Shown: positions 1 to 9,748, numbered from the stretch's first letter. The stretch: 64,000 nucleotides of DNA from Candidatus Thorarchaeota archaeon (GCA_011365025.1 RDOF01000014.1:3138-67137); one strand, 5' to 3'. Notes: a model not told the origin generated them from the sequence alone. Program-made: numbers and translations.

Positions 1-837
1 GTCGGGCAACCTGCAGGCGTCTTTGGTATGGACATGGCCATTGAGAAAGCGCAAAGCGAAGGCATTGGCTTAGTGACCGTATTCAACTCGAATCACTATG
101 GATTTGCAGGTTATTATGCAATGAGAGCACTAGAACACAATCTCATCGGAATCTCTCTGACCAACTCCGAACCCTTGGTCGTGCCAACCTTTGCAAGGAA
201 TGCGATTCTGGGAACAAATCCGATCTCTATTGCGGCGCCCAGTTCTAGGAATAGACCATGGGTGATGGACCTCGCAACCAGTGTAGTTCCGCGCGGAAAG
301 CTGGAAGTGTATGATCGGACTGACCAAAAGATTCCTCTTGGATGGGCCACTGATGAAACTGGCAGGAGTACAGAAGACCCCGGCCGCGTTCTTCAAAACG
401 TTCTTTATGGCTACGGCGGTGGCATTCTCCCTTTGGGGGGAGAAGGGGAGCTTTATGGCGGTCACAAGGGCTACGGTCTCTCACTTATGGTGGATGTGCT
501 TTCTGGGATCCTATCAGGGTCCAACTATGGTCCTGATGTTGTATTTCGCAAGGATGGAGATGTGAGCCATCCGCGAGTGGGGCACTTCTTCATGGCATTA
601 GACCCTGCCTTCTTTACGAGTCTTGAATCGTTCAAGAATAGGATGGATGATTACATTGACCTTCTCCACAACTGCGAGCTCGCAGAAGGTTGTCCTCGAG
701 TCTATGTGCATGGAGAGAAGGAGTACGAGATGCACGATCTTCGTGCAAGAAACGGAATACCTCTCGATACTAGAACTGCTGAGAGCCTTAGCGGGTACTC
801 TGAGCAATTTGATGAAGAACTTAGATTCATTTCATGA
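1..837 (+). CDS. Ldh2-family NAD(P)-dependent malate/L-lactate/sulfolactate-type dehydrogenase, C-terminal part (5' end outside window)
   Basis: The reading frame is open to the left edge (the first codons read VGQPAGVFG), so the N-terminus is missing. The protein has the Ldh2 hallmarks: a run around FNSNHYGFAGYYAMRA, the segment LGTNPISIAAP followed by WVMDLATSVVPRGK, and the Gly-rich GGHKGYGLSLMVD near the active site. These enzymes are cytoplasmic NAD(P)-dependent oxidoreductases of 2-hydroxyacids that do not use a classic Rossmann fold. The exact substrate (malate, lactate, sulfolactate, ureidoglycolate) cannot be told from this fragment. The stop codon abuts the stop of the convergent Vps62-like gene, so the two genes share 6 bases. 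Confidence 0.88.
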   Translation, partial: VGQPAGVFGMDMAIEKAQSEGIGLVTVFNSNHYGFAGYYAMRALEHNLIGISLTNSEPLVVPTFARNAILGTNPISIAAPSSRNRPWVMDLATSVVPRGKLEVYDRTDQKIPLGWATDETGRSTEDPGRVLQNVLYGYGGGILPLGGEGELYGGHKGYGLSLMVDVLSGILSGSNYGPDVVFRKDGDVSHPRVGHFFMALDPAFFTSLESFKNRMDDYIDLLHNCELAEGCPRVYVHGEKEYEMHDLRARNGIPLDTRTAESLSGYSEQFDEELRFIS

Positions 838-1584
838 ACACGAGTCATCCACCACTGTATTCACATGAATTGGCTTGTGCAGCGGGGCATTTCTCTCCCT
901 ACTATTGTATGGATTCCTCGGACTTCGTGGGGATTTCTTGTTTCCCCATCTTCCTTCAAACCTATGGAAGTTTGTTTCGTGGAGCGCTTTTAGATTGTCT
1001 TTGGTTTCCCAAGTGTCCCCTCCTTCTTTAGTGTCATCGCGCCAAAATCCAAAGAAAGCTCTCTTCCTACCGTGAGGAGAAAGGTAGTTGGCGTGAGAAC
1101 CCAAGGCTACCCAAACGTGAATATGAAGGTCTGAGAGGATGATTGGACGTGGCATAAAGCCAGGGAGTGTGAAGTGACCCGGATGTGAGCCTAAGACCGC
1201 CTCCAGATGATTTGACAACAACCAAATAGTCCCAGGCGTTTCCGACCCAAGCGGGTAATATCTCACCTCGATATGCTCCCAATCACCAATATGCTGTCCG
1301 AGGCCAAAGGGTGCCTTTGGAAATTTGTTATAATTGTACCAGAACCAGAATTTCATTTGTGTCATACGCTGATGTTGCCACACCTCGTAGTAACAGGGTA
1401 CGTTTTGCTGAAGCTCCTTGGGCTGTAGGTCTTTCTTGAATTGACTCCAATCATCTCCAAACCTTGCAAACACCATTTCAGCATCAGAGGGAAAACAGCA
1501 GTACTCTCCTTCTCTTGGGTGGAAATGAAGAATTGGAGCAAACAAGCTTACAAAATGCTCTGGATCTTCATCCGGGTCGACCAT
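832..1584 (-). CDS. Vps62/DUF946-like protein
   Basis: A 250-residue protein with the signature layout of the Vps62 family: an N-terminal FAPILHFHPREGEYCCFPS segment, an aromatic FWFWYNYNKFP strand, the invariant GDWEHIEVRYY motif, and VWVALGSHANYLSPHG further on. Members occur in fungi (where Vps62 was named from a vacuolar sorting screen), plants and some bacteria; biochemical function is not established. No signal peptide or membrane segment is visible. It is the last gene of a minus-strand unit, 54 bases after the ParA-like ATPase gene. The start ATG lacks a clear ribosome-binding site. The family call rests on the GDWEH and GSHANY motifs. Confidence 0.7.
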   Translation of the reverse strand: MVDPDEDPEHFVSLFAPILHFHPREGEYCCFPSDAEMVFARFGDDWSQFKKDLQPKELQQNVPCYYEVWQHQRMTQMKFWFWYNYNKFPKAPFGLGQHIGDWEHIEVRYYPLGSETPGTIWLLSNHLEAVLGSHPGHFTLPGFMPRPIILSDLHIHVWVALGSHANYLSPHGRKRAFFGFWRDDTKEGGDTWETKDNLKALHETNFHRFEGRWGNKKSPRSPRNPYNSRERNAPLHKPIHVNTVVDDSCS

Positions 1585-1638
1585 GACGGAATACTTGGGC
1601 GCTGCTCATCTTATTGCTCTATCGTACAATGGGCTGCT

Positions 1639-2703
1639 TCAGATGAATCTCCTCTCACTCATGTATCGGTCCAAGTACATCTTCATCCACTGGTAAAAGT
1701 GGCCAAAGATTTCGCGGACTACTGAGAGCTGGATTCCATCGCGAAGAATCATGTCAACAACTGCTTTTCTCAGGAATGGGTAGTAGTGAGGGAGCGGCAG
1801 TACATTAAGCGGAAATGTCCTGTGTTGAGTGAGGAAGATATTGACTCGCTCCACCCATCTCGCGTTGATAATGTCTTCAGAGTAGCTGTCTGGATTCTCT
1901 ACCATCAAGGAATCGATTTCAGCAAGAATTGGCGAGAAGATCTCTCGTTGAAGAAGGTCGAAGGAATATCCCTCAACCTTTGAAACCGGGTTTGTCGCAA
2001 TTTTCTTGTAAAGGTCTGCCAAGTCGTCAGAACCTGGTATCGAATACATGCCTCTTTGGAAATGAAGGAGTCTGGACATCTCTGCAGAGAGTCGGCGTTC
2101 TTTCTCAAGAACACTGAAGATATTGACGAAATTGGTCTTGTCCCAGTACTGCTGATCAAACATGTCCTTATACGTACCAATGGTCAATCTGTATTCTGAG
2201 GGCGTCCGGAGCTCATGCGGACTTGTAATTGACCAGACATTGAAGAACATGAATGGAGAATAGTCTGTTTTGATACCGTCCGGAAGCCTATAGCTTGGGA
2301 AACAGTAATTGCCATCGACAACAATCAGGTCCGGTTCAAAAGGGGCAGTTCCTTTCTGCCTTCCGTACTCTGCTGCTGCCTGGGTTATCATTTCAATTGT
2401 TTGAGGGGGTGATAGGGGCTGAAATGAACTGGGTCGAACGAGGTGAAGGTTAGAACTGTGTGGTAGATAGTATGCTGTTCCCGTCTTGACGAGGGAGAAT
2501 GCCGTTTCAAACTTAGATTCCTCTCCGAGTTCCAAGTGTTGCATTGCTTGGAAGAAATCTTGGTTCGTATGGTTAATGTCAACGACTAGCACTTTCCAAG
2601 GCGTTTTCTTGGATAAGGCCCAAGTTGCCACATTGATTGATATTGGTGTCTTTCCACTGCCACCTTTGTTGCTGGTTATAATGACAGTCAGTGGTTTTTC
2701 CAT
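1639..2703 (-). CDS. ParA/MinD-like P-loop ATPase
   Basis: Begins with a deviant Walker A motif, SNKGGSGKTP at residues 11-20, followed by the switch-type strand VLVVDINHTNQDF; both are typical of the SIMIBI class ParA/MinD/Mrp ATPases, which dimerise on ATP and bind DNA or membrane surfaces. The last position of the motif is Pro where Thr or Ser is usual. The 354-residue length exceeds the classic ParA core (about 260), with an unusual C-terminal half. A GAGGTG ribosome-binding site lies 7 bases before the ATG. It is 11 bases downstream of a multi-spanning membrane protein gene and upstream of the Vps62-like gene, and no ParB homologue is adjacent, so a role in positioning or membrane association is more likely than plasmid partition. 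Confidence 0.72.
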   Translation of the reverse strand: MEKPLTVIITSNKGGSGKTPISINVATWALSKKTPWKVLVVDINHTNQDFFQAMQHLELGEESKFETAFSLVKTGTAYYLPHSSNLHLVRPSSFQPLSPPQTIEMITQAAAEYGRQKGTAPFEPDLIVVDGNYCFPSYRLPDGIKTDYSPFMFFNVWSITSPHELRTPSEYRLTIGTYKDMFDQQYWDKTNFVNIFSVLEKERRLSAEMSRLLHFQRGMYSIPGSDDLADLYKKIATNPVSKVEGYSFDLLQREIFSPILAEIDSLMVENPDSYSEDIINARWVERVNIFLTQHRTFPLNVLPLPHYYPFLRKAVVDMILRDGIQLSVVREIFGHFYQWMKMYLDRYMSERRFI

Positions 2704-2714
2704 TTCGTTTCACC

Positions 2715-3644
2715 TCAAGATAGTATGAACCCGGTTAGGTATTCTAGGATAGTTCCCCATCCGATATAGAGAACAACATCAGTCAGTATCTGCATTAGGA
2801 CTACCCCAACAAAGGCCGTAAGGAGCTTTCTTATGATGCCTCGCGGGGATGATATTCGTTCTAGGTCGTACTGTGATCTTTCAAGAAGCCTCACATCCGC
2901 CTTCATCGTGCGAGTGGCATCTTCCAATTTGGCCTTCACGTAGCCTGAGTCGTTCGAGAACATGCCTTCCTCTAAGAGTATCATGTCATTCTTCCATCTG
3001 TCAAGATACTCTGTGAGTGACTTTGCGATACGGAGTCGGTTTGCCTCGACCATTGTTTCATAGCGTCCCACCTCATATACAACGACCTTCACCACACTGG
3101 CCAGTACAATCAGTGTTCCGAGGCTCAATGCACTACTGAAGAAGAATCCAATATCCAAGAGTGGGCTTTGAGAGTACTCTTGAAGGATTGAGAAGCTTGT
3201 TAGTCCCGTTACCTTATACAATGTGACGTAGAATAGAAGGCGTACAGTAAGAAGGGCTCTGGAAAGACTGAGTCGCCACCATGAAACAGTCGGAGTCCCC
3301 CCTGCGCTGAACGACTTGTGGACGAATACCGAGAAGATTATTCCTCCTGTGTTTAGGATGAACAGGAAGGACATCAATAGGAGCCCCAGACCCAAGGCGA
3401 GTCGAACCCAACCAGTAAGACCCAACACTCCTGTCCCAATCTCTTCAAGGGTATGCTGCAAAGCAATGAAGTCTGCTCCTTGGAGTGCATCTTGAATCGC
3501 TTGGATTAACACAGGATGGGCCAGAAGATACCCGACGTAGAAGACTCCATAGAGGCAAATGGCTGCAACTGACGCCACATTAACTGACATGAACATATTC
3601 TCTAGCCGGCTATCGGCTCTAGACCTATGCGTGGCGTGGCTCAA
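2715..3644 (-). CDS. Multi-spanning membrane protein, unknown function
   Basis: A 309-residue protein with about five hydrophobic segments: near residues 22-45, 100-128, 147-165, 180-205 and 283-305. A charged soluble stretch of roughly 80 residues with heptad-like character (the LTEYLDRWKNDMILLEEGMF area) separates the fourth and fifth segments. I recognise no family. The start codon is TTG, supported by an AGGGGG ribosome-binding site 7 bases upstream. It is first in a unit with the ParA-like ATPase and the Vps62-like protein, which suggests it is the membrane partner of the ATPase; that is inference from order and spacing. Confidence 0.75.
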   Translation of the reverse strand: MSHATHRSRADSRLENMFMSVNVASVAAICLYGVFYVGYLLAHPVLIQAIQDALQGADFIALQHTLEEIGTGVLGLTGWVRLALGLGLLLMSFLFILNTGGIIFSVFVHKSFSAGGTPTVSWWRLSLSRALLTVRLLFYVTLYKVTGLTSFSILQEYSQSPLLDIGFFFSSALSLGTLIVLASVVKVVVYEVGRYETMVEANRLRIAKSLTEYLDRWKNDMILLEEGMFSNDSGYVKAKLEDATRTMKADVRLLERSQYDLERISSPRGIIRKLLTAFVGVVLMQILTDVVLYIGWGTILEYLTGFILS

Positions 3645-3693
3645 TGGACATCCCCCTTAGCTGGCGGCTATTATTGGTGGAGTGACCAAGGGC

Positions 3694-3710
3694 TAATATA
3701 ATATATTTAG
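3694..3710 (-). promoter_or_regulatory. Probable TATA-box promoter of the membrane protein/ParA/Vps62 unit
   Basis: A pure A/T run (minus-strand CTAAATATATTATATTA) lies about 50-65 bases before the TTG start of the membrane protein gene. The placement fits an archaeal TATA box with a start of transcription near 3677 and a leader of about 30 bases holding the AGGGGG site. Confidence 0.5.
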
Positions 3711-3757
3711 GCGTATTGTGTTGGAATATCTATGCCTTATAAGGCAGCAAGCAATTC

Positions 3758-6694
3758 CTACTCTGCTTCAAGTAGAAATGTGGCGATTCGTCGCCCGGGA
3801 ATCTCTGTCTCTAATCTATTGGAATCTCTTAGAACCGCCTTGACCGATGTGTTAGGAGCCTCATCAGCACGCGCACCTATGACCTCTCGCACCTTGAATC
3901 CAAACTGGATGCTACATTTTTTGGTATCCTCTGCTATGTTCCATACCCTTAGAACTAGGCTTTTTCCATCTTCTGATGATTTGAAGGCGGACAGCCTAAT
4001 GTGGGGTGAGTCAATCTGAACGAAGCTCCTATCATAGTGGCCATGTCCATCTTCATCAGGCGGAATGAAATCTGCCTCCATCGGCAACAGGAACTCCTCA
4101 GAATGCTGAACAATATCGCCCCATTCATCTCCACGGTTCTTCGGGGTTATTGAGTATTCGAAAAGCAAGGTGCCTTGACATTGTCCTCCTGGGGTTTCGC
4201 GAATTGGCCCCGCTGCCTCATGACGTGTACTCATCCCAAAACGAGACAGCCAGCCCACAGATCTTACCAGGGTAAGCGCGATAGTTTCACCTCCTTTCTC
4301 TTCGAGGACTTCAAACTCCATTAGACCCAGCGTTGTCACGGTAAGTCCTCTCTTTGGAGATGCCAAGTGAACGAAGCTTCTCATAGGATATGTGGGAACA
4401 ACGGGCTGGTACCAATCTGAGTCGTCAATAGTTGGGCGAACCGGCCTCTCTATAATATCAAAAGCAGAATCTGCGAAAGTTGTCTTTGTATTTGCTCCCG
4501 TCGGGATGAGCACTCGTAATCTGTGGTCTTCCGCATGATTGTCAAATTCAGTCTGAATTCTTACAGTTGGACTGTTTGCATGAAGTGCAATTTCAGTCAC
4601 AAAGTCGCATGTCACCTTTTCTGCCAGCCTACCACTGCAATCCTCCTTTGCTCCAACTGGCAATTCCAATTCGCCTGTTATAATCACTGAACCCACAAGC
4701 GGACCTGAACTACCGATCTCAAAAGACAAGTTTGTTCCGCTGGTTCTGATGGCTTGATGGGTTGGGGCAGGGGCATAATCGTATTCATCGCCTACATCCT
4801 CCGTATCCTCAAAGACGAGCAGCCCAGGATATCGTTCGCCATTCCTCTTATCTGTCAAAGTGACCGATCCATCCTCTTCGACACTCAAAGCTACCAGATT
4901 GTTCTCAAGAGCAAACTCTGCACAGCTTACAGCGCCTTCGACTTGCATATTAGGCCCTTCATCAGAAACCTCAAGGTCAAGACGTTTCATACCTAGGCCC
5001 CCCACGCTGTCCGCCTGAATGGCAACCGTGAGATGCTCTTCTTCTTCTGATAGCCCAATGGATTTTGTATCAACCTCTATGTCGAGCTCAAGAATTTGCC
5101 ATGGTACTTGCTGTCCTGCGGAATCCGTGAGTTTCGGAACTCCTACCATATTGTCCGTTGAGTATGCTTTTCTGGCCCAAACCTCCACAATCCTATTCTG
5201 AGAATTAACGCGAATCCTGTAGGCTGTTGAGAGGTGCCTGATCAGGTCCTTCATCTTCGGCAATAGCATGGCTAATGAGCTGAAGTCAAACTCGTATTCT
5301 ATGAGTTCTTCCTCTCCAATGACAATAGCTCGGGTGGCAGTTGGAGATGGGTCAAAGCCCATGGACTTGACATAGGCGATATGGCCATCGTTCTTCGCTG
5401 CTTCAAGCGGATCACTGGTTATCAAATCCGGGTCTGCCAAGGTTATTCGAGAAAGCCGCGAGTATCTCATATCGGAGACTGGAATTCTTAGAATGGCTAC
5501 ACCGCTTCTTTGAACTGGAGATGGGTTGTGTATTAACACACCTGATTTCTGGTTTGATACCTGATCCAAGATGGTTCTCTCTGTTGAGTCCAGAATTGAT
5601 TCCGCTATCTCGCCTATCCAACGACTTCTTTGGACCATGTCATCGTGAACCTCATCTATGCTACAGCCACATATATCATCATGAGGATGGTTTTTCAGAA
5701 GATACTTCCAAGCAAGACGCAATTCATCAGCTGGGTATGGCAATCCAAGAATATTCGCTATTGCCACCCGGGGCTCAACAATCCGTTCAAGCGTCCTCTG
5801 AGTATATTCATTCATCTGTTTCAGGTAGACTCTTGCGGAATAGACTCCTGATAGTAGATTCTGGTGCTTGGATTGCCTAAACTCCCCTCTATATCTAGCG
5901 AGACCGGCATACTTCTTCCGAACTTGCTCAATAAACATTGGGAGTGTACCCATAACTATCCCCTTCTCATGTTTGCTATTGAATGCCCTAATAACCTCAG
6001 GAACATGCGGCTGGGGCAGCAAGTGGTCTGAGCCATTCATTAAGAGAAGGGTTCCAATACGTGAGTGGTTTCGCAGTTGTTTCACAATTTCCTCTAACGT
6101 AAAGACTGCATCTTCAATATCCTCGGGCAAATTGGCGGCATTCCCGTATGAGAGGGGCAACCAGTGAGCAAGAACTTCACTGCCATCACTACCCTCCCAG
6201 ATGAATTCTGACTTCAGCCTTTCAACCTCGTCGCCGGTTCCTCTTGCAAAGATGACCGAATTGTATCCAAATTGCGATAAGATTTGTGGCACCTGGCTTA
6301 CAAGTCCGAATGGGTCAGGAATGTACCCAATGTCCATGACTCGACCGAACTCCTCTGCAATCCTCCGACCGACAAGCAAGTTACGAATCAAGGCTTCACC
6401 AGAAACTAGAAAGACATCAGGAAGAACATACCATGGTCCAATGTCAATTCGACCATTTTGAACGAGTTTCTTGATTCTCTCCTTCTGCTCAGGCTTGACC
6501 TCAAGATAGTCCTCCAAAACGACGGTTTGACCATCAAAAGTGAAGGTTCGAAACTCTGGGTCCTTTTCGAGAATATCCAAGAGCATATCAACTAGCTTCA
6601 CTAGCTTCAATCTAAACTGCTGAAAGGTCAAATACCATGCGCGGTCCCAATGGGTCTCGCTAATCAGAATTGATTCGAAGTCACTATCTTTCAA
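3758..6694 (-). CDS. Glycoside hydrolase family 38 alpha-mannosidase
   Basis: A 978-residue GH38 enzyme, the usual family size. The N-terminus has the zinc-binding pair in SETHWDRAWY (His15, Asp17); the nucleophile motif IGYIPDPFG places the catalytic Asp near residue 127; the late zinc-site region reads HPHDDICGCSIDEVH. The central three-helix and long C-terminal beta-sandwich domains follow. It retains configuration when cleaving alpha-mannosides; a mannosylglycerate-type substrate is also possible. No signal peptide is seen, so it should act inside the cell. The start appears to be TTG: no ATG exists between it and the HWD motif, and the ribosome-binding site is weak. It lies 68 bases downstream of the galactokinase gene on the same strand, consistent with a sugar-catabolic unit. 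Confidence 0.93.
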   Translation of the reverse strand: MKDSDFESILISETHWDRAWYLTFQQFRLKLVKLVDMLLDILEKDPEFRTFTFDGQTVVLEDYLEVKPEQKERIKKLVQNGRIDIGPWYVLPDVFLVSGEALIRNLLVGRRIAEEFGRVMDIGYIPDPFGLVSQVPQILSQFGYNSVIFARGTGDEVERLKSEFIWEGSDGSEVLAHWLPLSYGNAANLPEDIEDAVFTLEEIVKQLRNHSRIGTLLLMNGSDHLLPQPHVPEVIRAFNSKHEKGIVMGTLPMFIEQVRKKYAGLARYRGEFRQSKHQNLLSGVYSARVYLKQMNEYTQRTLERIVEPRVAIANILGLPYPADELRLAWKYLLKNHPHDDICGCSIDEVHDDMVQRSRWIGEIAESILDSTERTILDQVSNQKSGVLIHNPSPVQRSGVAILRIPVSDMRYSRLSRITLADPDLITSDPLEAAKNDGHIAYVKSMGFDPSPTATRAIVIGEEELIEYEFDFSSLAMLLPKMKDLIRHLSTAYRIRVNSQNRIVEVWARKAYSTDNMVGVPKLTDSAGQQVPWQILELDIEVDTKSIGLSEEEEHLTVAIQADSVGGLGMKRLDLEVSDEGPNMQVEGAVSCAEFALENNLVALSVEEDGSVTLTDKRNGERYPGLLVFEDTEDVGDEYDYAPAPTHQAIRTSGTNLSFEIGSSGPLVGSVIITGELELPVGAKEDCSGRLAEKVTCDFVTEIALHANSPTVRIQTEFDNHAEDHRLRVLIPTGANTKTTFADSAFDIIERPVRPTIDDSDWYQPVVPTYPMRSFVHLASPKRGLTVTTLGLMEFEVLEEKGGETIALTLVRSVGWLSRFGMSTRHEAAGPIRETPGGQCQGTLLFEYSITPKNRGDEWGDIVQHSEEFLLPMEADFIPPDEDGHGHYDRSFVQIDSPHIRLSAFKSSEDGKSLVLRVWNIAEDTKKCSIQFGFKVREVIGARADEAPNTSVKAVLRDSNRLETEIPGRRIATFLLEAE

Positions 6695-6762
6695 GGCTGG
6701 TCACATCGCGAGAAGTTAGGATAGCGAAATATCCCCGCACCATATGAATAGTTCGAACTGGC

Positions 6763-7920
6763 TCAGATGTGGTCAGTAACCACGCCGCCAGGTATGCCTG
6801 TCTCCATGATTCGCGGAGTAGTTCCCGTTGTCGATTCATATTCATGCCCTATGCTCTGTATGAATGACTGGGAGAACTTATCCTCAACTACGGTGAGGGT
6901 TGCCCCACCCAATCCAGCTCCCGTCATACGACTTCCTATAACACCTTTCATGTTTCTTGCAAGGTCTACCAAGATGTCAAGTTTCGGATGCGACACTTCA
7001 TAGAGGTTTCGAGAACTGGCATGGGATTCAAACATCTCTTTTCCAAAGTCCTCAATCCTCCCTTCTCTCAGCGCCTGCACTCCCCTTCTAACTCTCTGGT
7101 TTTCAAGAACGATGTGTTTCACTCTTCTTGCCAATACCGATCCAAGCAGCTCATCAACAAGATGCAGTCTATCCGACTGTATCTCACTAAGACTTGAAAT
7201 CTCCCATCCGGCTTCAATGAGTTCGTGTAGTGCCTGCTGACATTCATGACGTCTCTGATTCAGAACATCCTTGGCGGCTCTGGACACTCCAGACTCGACG
7301 ACTACCAACTTCAACCTAGAATCCCAAGGGATATCTCCCGTGACCATATTCGAGCACCGAATCGCCAAAAGATGGTTTGGCTTGCCAAGCTGTGCAGTGA
7401 ACTGGTCCATGACACCACAAGCAACACCGCAATAGATTCTCTCCGCTTCAAAAGCCAGCATTGCAATGGACTTTGGATTGAGTTCTATTCCGCTCACTCC
7501 CAAGACAAGATTCACCAATGATACTTCAAATGCTGCCGAAGAACTCAGTCCCGCACCTTGTGGAATGTTCCCATGAATAATTGCTGTGATGCCGGATACC
7601 TGGTGTTTTCGTCTTTCGAGTGCCCAATAGATTCCTTTCGCATAACTATCCCATGTCAGATTCTTTGGGGGTGCGATATTCGAAGTTTGAAACCTGACTA
7701 TCTCTTCAAGGTCCACGGAATGTATCTCCACATCTTGAGAACGAATGCCTATACTCCAGACATAACGGTCTATTGTTGCCGCTAGCACTTCGCCTCCATT
7801 GTAGTCGGTGTGATTACCGAGAACCTCAATTCTTCCTGGTGCCCTCACCACAACTGGTGACGGCTTAGGGTCTCCAAGGACATCAACCATTTTCTCGCGT
7901 AGCTTCTGTGGTATCCACAT
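6763..7920 (-). CDS. galK: Galactokinase (GHMP kinase family)
   Basis: A 385-residue GHMP kinase. The galactokinase signature is at residues 27-43 (APGRIEVLGNHTDYNGG), with Asn in the position where Glu is usual (G-E-H-T-D-Y-N). The ATP-binding Gly/Ser loop reads QGAGLSSSAAFE, and the C-terminal GHMP motif reads SRMTGAGLGGAT. It phosphorylates galactose at C1 in the Leloir pathway; a related hexosamine or arabinose kinase cannot be excluded. Its ATG begins at the base immediately before the stop codon of the upstream galT gene, so the two are translationally coupled. No epimerase or mutase gene is nearby. Confidence 0.88.
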   Translation of the reverse strand: MWIPQKLREKMVDVLGDPKPSPVVVRAPGRIEVLGNHTDYNGGEVLAATIDRYVWSIGIRSQDVEIHSVDLEEIVRFQTSNIAPPKNLTWDSYAKGIYWALERRKHQVSGITAIIHGNIPQGAGLSSSAAFEVSLVNLVLGVSGIELNPKSIAMLAFEAERIYCGVACGVMDQFTAQLGKPNHLLAIRCSNMVTGDIPWDSRLKLVVVESGVSRAAKDVLNQRRHECQQALHELIEAGWEISSLSEIQSDRLHLVDELLGSVLARRVKHIVLENQRVRRGVQALREGRIEDFGKEMFESHASSRNLYEVSHPKLDILVDLARNMKGVIGSRMTGAGLGGATLTVVEDKFSQSFIQSIGHEYESTTGTTPRIMETGIPGGVVTDHI

Positions 7921-8859
7921 CTAAATTGCCTCGCGAAGCTGCTTTGCACTGAGCTCAGGGGTTGAATCATTCGTATAAGTTCCTGTTCCCTCTTCAATTC
8001 CTGCAAGGTACTTTCGACGCGACTTGTCTCTCCAAGGGGGGTAGAATTCTACGTGGAAATGCCAGAAAGGGTACTCACCATGAGAAGGGCGTGTATGCAT
8101 AATCATCACATACGCCATCTCGTCGAAAAGCGCCGCGTATCTCCTTGCTACATCCCGAAGCACTTCCCCCAGTTCTTCAAAGCTAAATTCCAACTCTTTT
8201 AGACTTCCAACGTGCTTCTTTGGATAGATGTGAGTTTCATAGGGCAATCTTGCAGCAAACGGAACACAGGAAATGTAGTTTGCAGTTTCATTTAGGACTC
8301 TGATAGCTGCTTTATGTTCGTTTTCTATGGCATCACACACAATGCATCTTTTATCCGCATCCCACGCATTCTTTGCCTGCGCCAGCTCTCTCTCTATCTT
8401 CGGAGGTATGAATGGGAGCGCATACACCTGTGCATGAGGATGATTCAGACTGACTCCAATGGCTCTCCCCCGATTTTCAAATTGAGCAACGTACTTGACA
8501 TTCTGCCCTTCATCAAGCTCCTGAAAGACCTTGGCGAACTCGTGAAGTACTTGTTTGAGCTGGTCGTTGCTCATGTCTTCTAGCTGCTCATCATGATTTC
8601 TCGAGGTAACAATTACTTTGCAATGTCCATGAGCGGCAGTTTCGATGATTAGGTCGCTGAAGAGCGGTGGATATTCCGGGCTCGGCTCAAGTGCAGGATA
8701 TTTGTTGGTAAGCGTCAAGACACTCCATTCACCTGCAGTTTCTCCCTCGTTTGGGCAAAATGGGCACTCCCCTTCTTCTTCTTGAAAGGGTCTACTTGCT
8801 CTTCTTGGCGTAGTAATGACCCATTCGCCCAGCATCTCATTCCATCGAAGTCTTCCCAT
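7921..8859 (-). CDS. galT: Galactose-1-phosphate uridylyltransferase
   Basis: A 312-residue HIT-superfamily transferase. The N-terminal zinc site includes CPFCPNEGETAG, and the active-site segment is NHPHAQVYALP, where the second His of the H-P-H motif is the usual nucleophile. A second His-rich strand, WHFHVEFYPP, lies near the C-terminus. It exchanges UMP between UDP-glucose and galactose-1-phosphate. A GAGGT ribosome-binding site precedes the ATG by about 8 bases. It forms a tight galT-galK pair and is probably co-transcribed with the GH38 gene downstream. Confidence 0.9.
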   Translation of the reverse strand: MGRLRWNEMLGEWVITTPRRASRPFQEEEGECPFCPNEGETAGEWSVLTLTNKYPALEPSPEYPPLFSDLIIETAAHGHCKVIVTSRNHDEQLEDMSNDQLKQVLHEFAKVFQELDEGQNVKYVAQFENRGRAIGVSLNHPHAQVYALPFIPPKIERELAQAKNAWDADKRCIVCDAIENEHKAAIRVLNETANYISCVPFAARLPYETHIYPKKHVGSLKELEFSFEELGEVLRDVARRYAALFDEMAYVMIMHTRPSHGEYPFWHFHVEFYPPWRDKSRRKYLAGIEEGTGTYTNDSTPELSAKQLREAI

Positions 8860-8958
8860 TATTGAACCTCATCTGACCTGATTTCTACACGCACATTAAG
8901 ATGCCGAAACCGCTTCTCCTGATGGGTAGACCCACATGAGAATTTCTATTAGACGCGG

Positions 8959-9735
8959 ATGCACCTCAAACATGACTTGACCGAACTAAATGGGATTTAC
9001 AAACTTGAAACTCTGGCTGCAAATGCATGGCCAGCAAAGGAAACACTGCGCATTGGGGGATGGCTGCTACGTGCAGATAATGGTATAACCCGTAGGGCAA
9101 ACAGCGTTCTTCCATTAGATTCTCCTGCCATGGATGTGGACCTCGCCATTTCCAAAGCGATTGATTTCTATCAGGCGAGAAAAATCATTCCACGTTTCCA
9201 GATGACCCAAGCGTGCAGCCCTCCGGAGTTAGATTTCCTTCTTCAGGAAGGGGGTTTCTCTGTTGGACTCTCGGTCTATATTCAGACCAACTCTCTTGAT
9301 AACATCACAGTTTCAAAAGCAAAGCATGCCGTGAGGTTGGACGCTGCCCCCCAAGACGATTGGATTGCTGCTTACGGTCGCTTGGGTGGGTTCAATGGTT
9401 TGTCTCTTGAAACTCGGCACGGAATCATGAATCGTATTGCCCAGCATAAGGCCTTTGCATCTGTTTCAATGGATGGAGAGATCGTTGGAGTCTGCTTAGG
9501 GGTGGCTGAGCTTTCTTGGCTTGGCCTTTTTGCGTTAGTTGTGGACGAGGATTACAGGCGAATTGGGATTGGCGCTGACTTGAATCGAGGACTTGCAGAA
9601 TGGGCAAAAGGTGTGGGTGCTAGCAATGCATATCTTCAGGTTGAAACAAGGAATGCTCTTGCACTGGACTTCCACAGGAGCCTTGGATTCTCTACATCTT
9701 ACAAGTACTGGTATCGGGTATTGAATGGGGAATGA
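8959..9735 (+). CDS. GNAT-family N-acetyltransferase, probably two GNAT-like halves
   Basis: A 258-residue protein whose C-terminal half is a clear GNAT domain: the acetyl-CoA loop lies in VVDEDYRRIGIGADLNRG (with R-R-I-G-I-G), followed by the later strand and helix YLQVETRNALALDFHRSLGF. The N-terminal half (about residues 1-120) looks like a degenerate GNAT fold of the kind seen in tandem acetyltransferases. Substrate is unknown; small molecules or protein N-termini are both possible. It is transcribed alone, divergent from galT, and ends in a strong hairpin terminator. Confidence 0.82.
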   Translation: MHLKHDLTELNGIYKLETLAANAWPAKETLRIGGWLLRADNGITRRANSVLPLDSPAMDVDLAISKAIDFYQARKIIPRFQMTQACSPPELDFLLQEGGFSVGLSVYIQTNSLDNITVSKAKHAVRLDAAPQDDWIAAYGRLGGFNGLSLETRHGIMNRIAQHKAFASVSMDGEIVGVCLGVAELSWLGLFALVVDEDYRRIGIGADLNRGLAEWAKGVGASNAYLQVETRNALALDFHRSLGFSTSYKYWYRVLNGE

Positions 9736-9748
9736 AGAAAATGAACCG

